NCBI RefSeq assembly: GCF_018991925.1
Contig: NW_024744357.1
Span: 5,403,263 to 5,467,262, forward strand
DNA length: 64,000 nt
From: Homarus americanus
Lineage: Eukaryota > Arthropoda > Malacostraca > Decapoda > Nephropidae
Direction: 5' to 3'
The translations under genes were made by a program, and so were the position numbers. Shown here one piece after another: positions 42,801-53,500 of the stretch; position 1 is the stretch's first letter, and every line of letters starts with the position of its first letter. The notes beneath the pieces were generated by a model that was given only the letters and a program-made list of their open reading frames with translations, was not told the origin of the DNA and did not search any database.

Positions 42801-43417
42801 GGGTAGAACTGCAGAAAATAATCACAGGGAACTATGGGGGTGATCTGCTTATCAAAATGGTGGAGTGTGGTTTAAATCCTTATATTGGCTTCCCAGAAAA
42901 CTTAGACTGTGATAATGTTAGATGTGTGTATAAGAGATGTGAGGAGGCAAATATACAGGTGAAAGAAATGCATCACATGACTTTGTTGGCTTCAGGATTG
43001 TCAAGTGAAGAAGAATGCATCAAGTTGATAGCAAGGATTAAGTGCTCTAAGAGAGAACAAGAGATCTTACTTCATATCATTAAGTACAGAGATTTTGCGA
43101 TGCAAGCAACTTCTCTCAAGGAAATAAAAGACCTCTTGGTAGATCTCGTAATAGGTGAGAAGAGGAATAAAGACGTTGCTTTGTTTTATGTGAGTGAAAT
43201 TTTGAAATATACTTGTAGAATAGAATATCGGAATGCATTACAAGACTGGAACTTACCAAGGTTCCCAGTAAATGGAAATATGATTGGAGAGAAAGGTATT
43301 CCCAGGAAGAAAACAAAATTTGTCTTGAATGACTTATTGGAAGAATGGAAAAAATCAGACTTCAGTTTAAGTGCCAAGGACCTGTTAGATACATTAGACA
43401 TTGAGAGGTATCAATAG
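38375..43417 (+). CDS. TRNT1: TRNT1: CCA-adding tRNA nucleotidyltransferase (2 coding exons, 442 aa)
   Basis: This enzyme adds CCA to the 3' ends of nuclear and mitochondrial tRNAs using CTP and ATP. Coding exons are 38375-38446 and 42161-43417, joined in phase 0 across a 3.7-kb intron. The first 24 residues are Arg-containing, rich in Ala, Leu and Ser, and have no acidic residue, as expected for a mitochondrial presequence. The second exon opens with HLHTMK, which aligns with the LFTMK internal-start region of human TRNT1. Counting from that internal Met (42173), the class II nucleotidyltransferase motifs are GGAVRDLL (34-41), the catalytic DLD (48-50), RRDLTIN (121-127) and EDYLRILRYFRFYGRI. 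The internal Met gives a 414-aa product, so one gene may serve both compartments, as in yeast and human. The length matches human (434 aa). Confidence 0.93.
38447..39770. other. TRNT1 intron, proximal part
   Basis: Contains (TTAGG)n tracts, a 40-bp scrap of the CR1 LINE 3' end (near 38970-39012) and two ATTGTTTGTATACC repeats that recur at 39722-39770. No exon was seen. Confidence 0.5.
39772..39885. repeat. (TA)n microsatellite
   Basis: Long TA run preceded by ATTGTTTGTATACCAACA duplicates. The YIYI frames are artefacts. Confidence 0.97.
40140..40690 (+). mobile_element. LINE fragment (linker and start of RT), degenerate
   Basis: Frame pieces read WFDRSCSLTCRERDRAYQAI, LTKNIFNNFCTPSFPPLF, DDSHSIPPTPAPP and SKAHGLDRIPPCVLRESA. 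This order matches a LINE family common in crustacean genomes, from the endonuclease-RT linker to RT motif 0. It lies in the TRNT1 intron. Confidence 0.7.
40700..42160. other. TRNT1 intron, distal part; nothing recognised
   Basis: TACTGTA-type motifs (near 40945, 41877 and 42012) and a poly-G run at 41670. No exon was seen. Confidence 0.4.
42161..43417 (+). CDS. TRNT1: TRNT1 coding exon 2 (entire catalytic and tRNA-binding part)
   Basis: The acceptor TTTTATTTTGCAG ends at 42160. The open frame continues upstream to 42098, but that part (MLHILKMK and following) is intron read-through: it spans the polypyrimidine tract. The exon holds the full head, neck, body and tail, which is unusual because vertebrate TRNT1 is split into several exons. 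The stop is TAG at 43415-43417. All key catalytic residues are intact, so there is no sign of decay. Confidence 0.95.
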   Translation, partial: HLHTMKIEESRMAAVLRPGVKKLAGMFSEHGYEVRIAGGAVRDLLLGKVPHDLDFATTATPEQMKSIFETEGVRMINAGGEKHGTVTVRLEDENYECTTLRIDLVTDGRHATVQFTQDWELDANRRDLTINAMFLGLDGTVYDYFNGSKHLQDRFVTFVGDADKRIKEDYLRILRYFRFYGRIAEGPDNHSPEVLESIKKNVEGLGKISGERIWVELQKIITGNYGGDLLIKMVECGLNPYIGFPENLDCDNVRCVYKRCEEANIQVKEMHHMTLLASGLSSEEECIKLIARIKCSKREQEILLHIIKYRDFAMQATSLKEIKDLLVDLVIGEKRNKDVALFYVSEILKYTCRIEYRNALQDWNLPRFPVNGNMIGEKGIPRKKTKFVLNDLLEEWKKSDFSLSAKDLLDTLDIERYQ

Positions 43418-43556
43418 TGCAGAAAAATAGCTAACATTTTCAGTGAGTTTTCAGACTTTAAAACAACAACAAATACTATCAGTTAGCTACTTTAAGCACT
43501 TTTTATAATGTAATGTTATAGAAGGTCGGTTAAGACACTAATCTCACAAGTAACAA

Positions 43557-43562
43557 AATAAA
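43557..43562 (+). terminator. Poly(A) signal candidate for TRNT1
   Basis: AATAAA 140 bp after the TRNT1 stop codon. A second AATAAA lies at 43723-43728. The cleavage site was not determined. Confidence 0.5.
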
Positions 43563-43985
43563 TGGCACTTATTGTACTATGATTTCTTATTGAAGACATA
43601 ACCCAAATTAGATGTGTAAAATGTCACATCATACACAGCACAGTACTGTACCTTTTATATAATATTGAAAGGTGCCAGAGGACAACAGATTCAACTTCAA
43701 AGTAAGTACTAGTCAGTCAGTCAATAAAATATTGGACTTTGTCTTTGTAATTTTAATGTTTAACAATTTTCTCAAAGTATAGGTGGATTGTAAATATTGT
43801 ACTGCATAAAGGTTATTGAAGTGCACAGTTTAGTGTGTGACTATACAACTTGACATGATCATTGTAGCTTTGTAAATCAAATTTGGTTTAGGTTAAGAAG
43901 AAGCCGTCACTTCATGTTAATTGTCTTTTTCAGTGTGGGTAAATGCTTTAAAGTGATTGATTTCTTAGCACATATTTGAACTTGT

Positions 43986-44162
43986 GGTCACTGACGAAAG
44001 TCCTGTCGTCTCTTCTCCTGAACCACGAACCCCGAGATTCAGACTCATTAATCCTAAGCATATATGGACAGAATAATGTATCAGTGTCTACTGCTTTGGG
44101 TTCAAGAATGAATCTCAGGGTTCGTGGTTCAGGAGAGGCGACAGGACTGTCATGGGTGACCG
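43986..44162. repeat. Foldback inverted repeat (about 55-bp arms)
   Basis: Arms 43986-44041 and 44109-44162 share AGTCCTGTCG, CTCCTGAACCACGAACCC and GAGATTCA in inverted orientation, with a loop of about 67 bp. Confidence 0.85.
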
Positions 44163-45212
44163 TACGTCCAGATGAGTGTTGTCTGCTCAAGGTATGATAA
44201 GTCGCCTTGGGATTCTTAGCATCATTGAGGATATTAAAAATAATGTGAAGGCAATTACTAAAGAAGAGGTACCTAAAATGTTTTGAGGAATGGTAGGAAA
44301 ACTATGATTTTTTATGTGAGATGAAAGTTTGACCACAGTCACTCAATGCTGAAGATCTCTAAAGAAACTGTTTAGTTGATATAATACAGTAGGCCATACT
44401 AGGCTTGATATAAGTTATAAACCTAGGTACAACACACAGCATGTAGTCACTTAAAGATACAGGTATAGGACCATTTATCTGGCATGCTTGGGACCCGGGG
44501 GATGTTCCGGATAGGCGATTTGTCCGTAACTTTGAGCACCAGACCTAAAATGTACTCCAATAGTCTCACTGCAATGCTGTCAGATCCATTCCATTAACAC
44601 TTTGTTTGTAGAAACATTCTTTGCTTGGTGGAGTGTTTTCCTAGCTGCTATTAACTTGGATGCATCACTATTACAGTACTGCAGAATTTCAACAGTTTAT
44701 TTTGGTTCCTTAAAATCACAATGAACCAACATGATATTCATCACACAAGGAGTTTACCAAGGCACCTCACCTTTATCTGTATGCTGTACTAACTCCACCT
44801 TCTCCCTTATACTGTACTAAATAACACACTTTCTCTTGGTGTATGCACCATCTGAGGGTCTACCTGTAGGCCTTTTTGATATAAAGTACTGTACTGTATT
44901 GTAATGTCCAGAGGTCTACAGTATAACCAGGGCTGACAAAGGCCCTGGAAATGTATGCTAGAACCAAACTGTTAAAAATTTAACATTGCTGGTTTAACTG
45001 TTGGCAGCACAATGAAAACAAAGCGTCGACCCAGGAATTAATTGCTGCTCATTTTCAATAATTCATTCCAAAACGTAACTGGTTTTTGGAACATTTCAAA
45101 TACTGTACTGGGCTGCCTGGTAATGGATGCCATACCCATACATAATAACCAGAGTTGTCTCTTAGACAGTTAGTAATGTACTGTAGATAGTAACTCAAGA
45201 TTCATTGAAATA
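44163..45212. other. Intergenic; one eroded TIR end
   Basis: 44463-44530 looks like one end of a pogo-type element (TTTATCTGGCATGCTTGGGA, then GATGTTCCGGATAGGCGA). Nothing else was recognised. Confidence 0.4.
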
Positions 45213-45213
45213 C

Positions 45214-46014
45214 AGTCGGCCCTTAACATACGCGGGTTTAGCATACACGGATTTGCAAATACGCGGATTGCCCCGCCGGAGGAATATTCTGTACATTGAA
45301 GTAATTGAAGTACATTCAAATCGCGCGCGGCACTGCACACCGCCCGCCACCCCACGCACACACACGCATCGCGCGTCACGCCACCCCCGCGCACCCTCAC
45401 TCAGTCAGTCTCGCTGTAACCACGCTTGTGTTGACATCAGCAATGTAGGTCGACCCTGATTTTTTTACCAAAAAATCGTTAATTTATGATATTCCTTGTT
45501 TATAGGTCGACCCAAGTTTTTGAGGGTACTGGAACAACAAAACCTTCAGTAAAAATGCTCTACATCCTATAAACTGAGGCTCGCCGTGCCTGAAACACCG
45601 AGTACCGAAGGCAAATTGTTTACCATTTATTATTATGACACTTTACACTGAAACTCGGGTAGTTTCAACAAAAATATTTCCATTCAAGTATTTATTCAAG
45701 TCAGTTAGGAGGGAATATTATTGTAATACAGCTTTTTAACTGAAAACCATTCGAAAAGTGATAACATCTTTTGAACGAAAGAAAGCGAAAGTCATTGCTT
45801 TCGTCACAATTTTATCCCACTTTTCACTGTAATACGTACGTCATTTCAGCAAAAATTTTACATTTCCGTTAATGTATTATATCGAGCACAGTATGAATAG
45901 AATATCACTAATATAACAGTATTTTCGCAGGACGGGGTGCCTCGATAAGTTGGAATTTGGGATAACGCGGCAAGGCCAGAGCCCCATGTTGCAGAGATAT
46001 TGAGGGTTTACTGT
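45214..46014. mobile_element. Pogo-type TIR element remnant(s)
   Basis: The left end is CAGTCGGCCCTTAACATACG and the right end GATATTGAGGGTTTACTG-TA. The two ends do not match each other, so at least two truncated elements are present. Confidence 0.45.
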
Positions 46015-46077
46015 ACAAACAATACCTCACACGCAGAGGTCTAGGGTTCGATTTCCGACTAGTGAGGTATTGTTTGT
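46015..46077. repeat. Perfect 16-bp inverted repeat around a tRNA T-arm-like loop
   Basis: ACAAACAATACCTCAC (46015-46030) and its exact complement at 46062-46077. The loop contains GGGTTCGATTTCC, a B-box-like sequence. Confidence 0.8.
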
Positions 46078-46900
46078 GTATGTTAGTCCGCGTGGTATAT
46101 GGACCGATATATAATCACAAAGTAAAAGGTATTCAATATTTTAAGATGACACTAATTTTGGCATCTTCAATCCCTAGCAGACTACATGTGCCCCTTTATG
46201 TGTGGTACAAACTCTAGCGACTATTTTGTATTTCCCATTGTGTTGTAGAGCCTCTGACTGCCCAGCCACACAGGGAAAGTGCTAGTCATAAGTAAACGTG
46301 ATAAAACTTGTGTGAATAGGCTACATTTTTTACCAATTTTCATGTTATGTGTTGAGCTACAGTATTTGTGCAAGAGAATACCGGTATACAGTAAAAAGGT
46401 TTGCTTTGGTATGTTCTTTTTGTATCCTAATGACCTATGTATTGTACAGTAAAGTACAGTACTGTATTCTATTTTTGCATTACTGTACCATACTGTAATT
46501 ACTATAATTCCAGCATCATATATTAGTAGGCCTACCATACGTCCCGGATTAGCCAGGACAGTCCCGATCTTGAGCTCTTGTCCCGGGTGAGAGAGAGAGA
46601 AAGTAGGTAGATAGATAAAAGCCCAGGGTCCTCCCTAACCTACTCCCCTCGCCACCCTTCCTCTGTGTCTACGTTGTATTCCTTCTCACGCGTCCAGTTT
46701 TTTTTACAACTTCTCCCGTTAATTAAACCCTTGAATGGTATCTCACACTTGGGTTACTGGAGAAGTAACCTGGCCAGAAATTGAGAACACAGCAGCTGCA
46801 TCAATAATAAATATGGAAAGGCTATAATAGACAATTACAGTCTTTTTGATGAAGTCATATTTGTAAAGAAATTCCTAAATGACTGTGGCAGGAAGAAAGA

Positions 46901-47107
46901 ATGGGAAATGCAGGGACTAACTGTGAAGCAAAATGGGTTCAGATGTTTAAACACTTCAGTGAAAAGAACTTTTATGTTCCTAATCTCATGCATGTCATTA
47001 AATTTGTCTTTTGTTTGCCTGGAACATCAGCCCCTGTAGAAAGAGTCTTCTCAATTATGAACAATATTTGGTTCCAAGGCCGTAGCCTCATGGCAGAGTA
47101 CTGTTAA
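46901..47107 (+). pseudogene. hAT transposase C-terminal dimerisation domain
   Basis: Reads KWVQMFKHFSEKNFYVPNLM, then FCLPGTSAPVERVFSIMNNI, the W/A-PVERxFS motif of Dimer_Tnp_hAT. The rest of the transposase is not present. Confidence 0.85.
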
Positions 47108-47253
47108 AGTCTTACTTTCATGCAGTTAATATTGATTTAACTTGCTCACAGTTTTATGACAAAATAAGAAAGTAATACAGTATCGAGTGAGAAGTATGGA
47201 TGGTCAAAGACAAAGGAAAAAGAGTACATTGTGTAATATAGTATTTGTGTATA

Positions 47254-48774
47254 CAGTAGTCCCTCGATTAACGAACACAATTGGTTCCACAGTAGTTCGT
47301 TAACCGAAAATTTAATTAACTGAATATTATTTCAATGGGATATTGGGTAATTGGTTCCAACTCACATAAAAAGTACATACAAAGTATTGTATACTGGTAA
47401 TAGAATTAACAAAACATTAAATATAAACTAAATACAGTACTGTACTGTACTGTACAGTATACTGTGCAGTAATAAATAAAAAACAATAGGAAACTGTATT
47501 TTAACTTACTTTGAGGTGTGCATGTCGCATTCCCGGCAGCTTTGTTTACATCACAGCTGATTGTAGAGGCAGTCGATGATGACATGCCATATTCTTTACA
47601 GAGTGCATTGGTTCAAATGCCTTCTTCATGTTTCATAATAATTTCTGCACTGTATATTATCAATATGTAACTAAATTTCAGAATGACCAATAATTTTAAT
47701 GTAAAAATGCAAAAATATTCAAGAGACCAACAAACTGGATGTTCACTCCACTGTAAACAAAGTTAAACTGAGAAGAGTTGGTGGGTGATTCGATCAGCTG
47801 ATTGGTACACAAAAACTATATGTTATCAATATGTCAACTAAATTAGAATGACCAATAATTTTAATACAGTCAACCCTCACTTTACGCTGTTAATTCAACC
47901 CACAGGGTACCACGGAAAGTGAGAAACGCGTAAAGTGAACAACATAACATATGGGATTAATTGAAATAGAGACCAGGCCGACCCCCAAACTCCACTTTTT
48001 GACGACATACAACTATGTTGTAGTAAAAATATTATCTTAACTTTATGATGGTATGCACACACAATTAATAATTAAGAGAAATATCAATAATATTAGGTTT
48101 TTTAACACTTACATTAGTAGAAAAGAAGGCTGGGCACATGGGGATGGGGGGTTGGTTCCGAGGCAGAGGGCAGATTATTGGCCCTCACCTATATAACTTG
48201 TATCAATTGTATCACTATCCACCACAGAGGCTTGCAGGGCCTCTTTGTCAAACCCCTCAAAGTCCATATCCTCACTATAATTATCACTATCACTGACTTG
48301 GGCCGGCTGTGGTGGGTGGCGGGTGAAGAACTCGGCAATGTTTTGATGACTGGGCGACCTTGTGCGTACCATGCTAGTGCCGCTTACATGGCGGGAGGTT
48401 TGGATCCAAAAATGGCGCGGCTCGCCAGCCGCTCTCCGCGTAAAGGGGTACACGCACCGCGGAATGTGAGCATTCCTGTTTCGGTAGGGTACCGCGTAAA
48501 CGCGGAATGTGGGACCGCGTAAAGCGAGGGTTGACTGTATAATAAATGCAAAAATATTCAAGAGCACAACTTTCTTGATATTTATTCCACTGGAAACGAA
48601 TGTAAACAGAACCAATTACTGTACTGTATTGGCGGACTAGCCGATCAGCTGATGCGCACAACAAAGTGTTTCTCTCGTAAGGCTTTCATTAATCGAAGTA
48701 GTGTTCGCCAATGCAATTGAAAATCCTTACGGAAATTTGGTTAATTGGACCGTTCATTAATCGAGGGAGCATTG
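47254..48774. mobile_element. TIR element of the 14274-15951 family, inserted in the hAT
   Basis: CAGTAGTCCCTCGATTAACG and the inverted AATCGAGGGAGCATTG, flanked by TA. The interior resembles the outer copy at 14274 (TATTGGGTAATTGGTTCCA, GAGGTGTG). It is itself interrupted at 47867-48537. Confidence 0.85.
47867..48537 (-). mobile_element. Tigger-type element CAGTCAACCCTC, nested, keeps transposase C-terminus
   Basis: Near-perfect TIRs (CAGTCAACCCTCACTTTACG and its inverted partner), flanked by TA. The minus-strand frame carries HQNIAEFFTRHPPQPAQVSD and [18 protein letters not shown], homologous to 36065-36200. The host element continues on both sides. Confidence 0.88.
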
Positions 48775-48946
48775 TATATGATTTACAACTTATTGTAATT
48801 TTTCTTTATGATGTTTGAAACAAAGGAATTTAGCTGAAATTTTTCATTATGCTGTTCCTGAAAATTTTTTCCTTGTAGAAAGTCAAAAGTAGAAGGAATA
48901 TTATTTAAACTTGCTCAGTTTTGTCAGAAATATGGTAAAGAAAGTA

Positions 48947-49700
48947 CAGTAAGTCATCGCATAATGTCAGGGTTACGTACCTGAAAACGCGCCGTTATAC
49001 GAAACATTAAGCAGATCAATTTTCCACTAAGAAAGATAAAATAATTATGGGAGTTACGTTCCTGAGCCACCCTTTGCCCCATGAAATACAATACATATAC
49101 TGTACATAAATTCAAAGCTCCTTGTGTGATGCCTGGTGAGGTGCTTGTATGCATTACTATAATCACATTCATTGACATTTTGTAAGCTTAAACTCCCTGT
49201 ATGACTGATAAAACACACACTAGGTAACCTTCCGTGCTGCTGTCATAATACAACTCCCTCTGTATGACTGATAAAACACACACTAGGTAACCTTTCCTGC
49301 TGCTGTCATAATACATCATCTCCCTCAAGATTGAAGGTGGTTTTAGGCTTAAAGTTTTGATCTTATAAATTATCAACTAAAGTTATAATATAAATTACAT
49401 TGCTGGAATCCTTGTAAGACAGCGAATATGAATACAGTATATAAATCATATATTTTGCACGAGATGTACATTCAAGTAATGTACACATTTCTCAACTTAT
49501 TTTTCAGGAGATAAAGTAACTTTCTTCATTTACTTTTACTCATTTACATGCACACACCAACCTATATACATTGTGAAAAAGGTAAAAAGTAGTCCGTGAT
49601 GACTCAAACAGCGTTGTACCGAGTCAACTGGACATTAAACTATTTTTTCGTCTGAAGTTTAGCAACGTAATACCTTAACTTTAAGCGGGACGACAGATGG
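48947..49700. mobile_element. Pogo-type element inserted in the hAT
   Basis: Left end TA-CAGTAAGTCATCGCATAATG. The interior shares GGTGGTTTTAGGCTTAA and TTGCTGGAATCCTTG with the element at 31609-32600 and holds a roughly 70-bp tandem duplication (49197-49320, ACTCCCT with GTATGACTGATAAAACACAC). The right end is not clear. Confidence 0.55.
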
Positions 49701-50366
49701 CTGGTCAAACAACACAGTATATTGCAGAAAAATGGTAAAGAAAGTACAGTACTACTTAGTGATAAGTATGGGTGGTCAAACAAGACTACACTGGGTATAT
49801 TGCAGAAAGAATGCAATTTGTGTTTTCTTTGTAAATTATATTATTTGTAACTTGTAAAAAAAAATTATCAATGAAACAGGAATTTAGGTTTTGCTGATAT
49901 TTTCCATTACGTTCCCCATTTTTTTTCCCATGCAAAAAGTAAAAGTAAAGGGCAAATATACAGTAAGTAGTATAATACCATAGCCTCACTAAATTAATCC
50001 TTGTCCTGGTTTGGGTGTAAAAAATTATGGTAAGCCTTTGTTCAAAGACCTGAAGTCAACCATGTTATAATTCTTGTCTGTTAGAATTTTCATTTCCCCA
50101 GGTCCAGTAATTTAGTGTCGTACTGTAAAACATTTGTATGGAAGAACAAGTGGCATCTGGCACATTTATGATACAAACATTCATTACCACAGCTTTTACA
50201 CTTATTTTGTCAAAATACTTGGTTACCAGATAAACCTAACATCCCACCATTCATTGGCAGTTTATGTATCCATATTGTAAACCTTTTGGCCACCAAGCTC
50301 CCCTCATTTTAAATCCACAAGCAAAAATTTAATAAAGTTAAATAAAAATGAATTAAAGAGCTTCAC

Positions 50367-50372
50367 TTTATT
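50367..50372 (-). terminator. RpS9 poly(A) signal
   Basis: TTTATT on the plus strand is AATAAA on the gene strand, 29 bp downstream of the RpS9 stop. Confidence 0.7.
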
Positions 50373-50401
50373 GAAGTACTGTATACAATTGGACTGACAG
50401 T

Positions 50402-50576
50402 CTACTCGTCATCACCACTGCCATCATCAGCCTTGCTGCCGCCCTTGCGCATGTTCTTCCTCTTGACACGACCGTAGCGGCCACCACCGAACGGACTCTT
50501 TAGAGAGAAGTCGATGTGTTTCTGAGAGTCGAGGCGCACAATGAATGAAGGTACATTCACAACTTGCTTACGAACT
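50402..50576 (-). CDS. RpS9: RpS9 coding exon 4 (C-terminus and stop)
   Basis: The acceptor is CCTTTTCAG. The exon encodes [32 protein letters not shown] and a Lys/Arg-rich stretch ending GSGDDE, then TAG. An AATAAA for this strand lies at 50367-50372, about 30 nt past the stop, giving a very short 3' UTR as usual for ribosomal proteins. Confidence 0.95.
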
Positions 50577-53500
50577 CTGAAAAGGTAATATTTATGAGTT
50601 ATGTTCTAAAAATTCTACAGTAGGTACAGTACAGGAAAAAATGAAACCATTTACTCTAATACCACAACTATTATTGTATAGACTGACAATGGTGCTGTTT
50701 GGTCCAAACTCACTAACATTCAGTCAAATACAATACAGTACTGTACAGTTTATAAATTTACAGGATAAGAAAATCTTTTAGCAAAATACTGTACAGTACT
50801 CACAAGTCTAAAATCTGACATGTAATATCAAACGTGCTCGTGCAGCGTAGCAACACCTTCACAAATAATCTTATAGCCATCAACTGTAGAGTATGTTAGT
50901 CCAAACAAACTGCTGTTCCAGAACCTCCCTTAGTATGAGACTATGTAGTGCAAGAGCTTCATCAAGCAGACTAACCATCCATTGAGCATATTCTTGTCAA
51001 TAAAAGTCAGTTACTGACAGAATGTGTTCTAAATTTTGTTGAGCTCAAAACACAGTTTTTCAAGACATATCATAAATAGTGGCTGGGTTCCCAAGGCAGC
51101 ACACAGAAGCCTACAACATATATTTAAGCCAAAACATTATACAGTACACTTACAATGACTTCTACTGATGCACATATGTGCTTGAAAAATATGTAAATGT
51201 ATGTGTAATGTATGTGTATATGTTAAGTAGTACTAAAATAAGCATGTTTCAGTGTATGTACAAACAAAATATTTAGTTTGCTTTCCCATGTAATATCCAC
51301 TCATTTGGCTTTGTTTTATTCCCAAGTTTTATTTGCATCAGCTAGTTGTTCAGGAAGAGTAAACACTTCTGTTTGTCTTGTTGGAAGGCCTCTACTATTC
51401 CTTGATTTTTTTGCCATTTCCTCACCGTTTTCTTTGATTCTGTTTCTAACAAAACTTTCCTCTTATTTTCTTCCTGTTTTAACATGCTTCTATACCTACT
51501 GCTGGAGAGTTTTGTTCCTACACATCATAGGGTCCACCTCCTAGGGGACACACACACATGCCCTAAAAACCCGACCTCCTGGGGGACACTAACACGCCCT
51601 ACTGATTTGCCTCTACAACTATGAAATATGGCATGGGTTATAGAATAAATTGTGATCAGAAAGTGTAGACTAGAAACTCAGTTATATTGAAAAATGCTTA
51701 GCCCCTCGGCAGGGGAGGGTGGATCAAGTGGATAGGGCGGAGGGGCAAATTATAAGGCTTCTAATAGTGGAGTTGCATGACGTCACTGATCTTTGGTCAA
51801 TGAAATACTAAAGAATCGAAAGCAAAACAAGCAATACTCGGCCAATGAAAAATAGAGTATATGATGTAATGCACGAACATGTAGAATGTGGCCACTATAT
51901 TCGGTATACTGGCTCACCGTCCTCGAGCGGCAGTCTGTAAACCAACCCATCAATCCTAAAGGATCAATTATTGTTAAACATTTAATTCGTCATGGTCATA
52001 CACCTCAACGGATCCTCGGGACTCACGTGGGTCACCTGAAACGAAGGAGGAGGAGGAGGAGGGTGGGGGGGGGGGGGACCCCCCTCAAAATAACAAGCTG
52101 ACAACGAGGCAAGGATGAATTTTGCCATCAATATTTTGGACTGTTTATCAAATTGACATTCAGGTGATAAAAAATCAAACCATCAAGATTGATACAATTT
52201 GGAAGCTCCTATGTCTGAGACAGCTTTCCTGTCAATGGCGTTAAAATTATTGCCGTAACCGCATATCAAACTTAAACTTAGAAAATTGTGTGCTGTGTTT
52301 AATCACAATTATACCAGTTAACAGATTTTTCTTAAAAATGATAATACACCCACCCTTTACATGTGAATTATGACAGATGTAACTTGTATTGAAAATTAAA
52401 CCCTATGCCCCGGTTGACGTTCCAGAATGCGCACCTTTTCATGGCGTTGTTTGAAAGCCCAGTGCAGGTCATCAGGTTCCAGTGTGACTATTTGCCTGTC
52501 ACGCCCCACGCTCAGCCACAGGGAAGCTTTCTGAATGTAAGTACGCATACCTACTTTTGTTTTCATTTTCATTGTTTGTCCATTTTATCATGTTATATAA
52601 AAGTAATATTGTTAAAAGTAGTGTAGTTGTATTGTTGTTTAGTATTACTGGAAAATAATGCTATGATTATGATATAAATGTATTTATTTGTGGAATTATT
52701 CCAATAATAATTTATATGCATTACTTGCTCTTCTAAACACAAAGACAGCCAGGACCGAGTGTGTCGCCGAGCTCTTTTTATGAAAAATAATGCAAATAAA
52801 ATAAATTCTAAATGAATTATAGCAAATAAGCTATACGATCAGTAAATGTATGCATTCCTGGCCATCCCAGACACAAAGGCAAGCAGGAAATGGCCGCAAG
52901 GGCGTACGTGACCACGAGCGCTTGCCATCGAAACAACACTGTCCCTTTATCTCCCTTGCCACTGCTGCCCCAGGGAAGTTTCTGGAGGGTCAAAATAGTT
53001 TTTCTTACTTTTTTATTGTTTTATCATTTAAAAAGGTTAAAAATTATTTTTTCGTCGATTTACCCCACGTGGGGGCTACAGCCAGCGGCACCCTAGCCCA
53101 GGGAATAGGGGTTAATTATACGCCGATGCACACACCTTCACATATGAAACAGTTGGAACTAAGAAAATTGTATGTTATGTTGCTGAACCATGTAATTATA
53201 CCTCGAGTATAGAACATTAAATTACCAAAGAAACATGTCGCATATTAAACATGACAGTTGTATCCTGTTTCTACCAGTGTTTACTTTTAGACTTCTCAAT
53301 TATGTAATACAATTTCCTTGTTTTTATAGTTAAATATGAATATCTATGTCTGTATTTACTCTAAGGTCCTCATATATACAGCATAGGTAATGACTTGGGG
53401 TCACACTGGATAGGCGACAGTACTAGACATGGTCGCACTGGATAATGCTTGGGAACCCCTGGTCTAGAGTTAGTACAGTACAGCAGAAAACTGCAGTGTA

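Larger units (their letters stand above)
46527..50036 (+). mobile_element. hAT element, interrupted by two later insertions
   Basis: The left end TAGGCCTACCATACGTCCCG and, inverted at 50000-50036, AGGCTTACCATA with CAGGACAAGG. A hAT dimerisation domain lies at 46901-47107. The body is split at 47254-48774 and 48947-about 49700 by pogo-type elements, with hAT sequence (GGTAAAGAAAGTACAG) resuming after each. No clear 8-bp target duplication was found, so the borders are approximate. Confidence 0.55.

Noticed and set aside
52405..53212. Two plus-strand frames in RpS9 intron 4 as a nested gene
   Set aside because: No known domain; the surrounding sequence is a dispersed repeat pair, and the frames have no shared exon structure.
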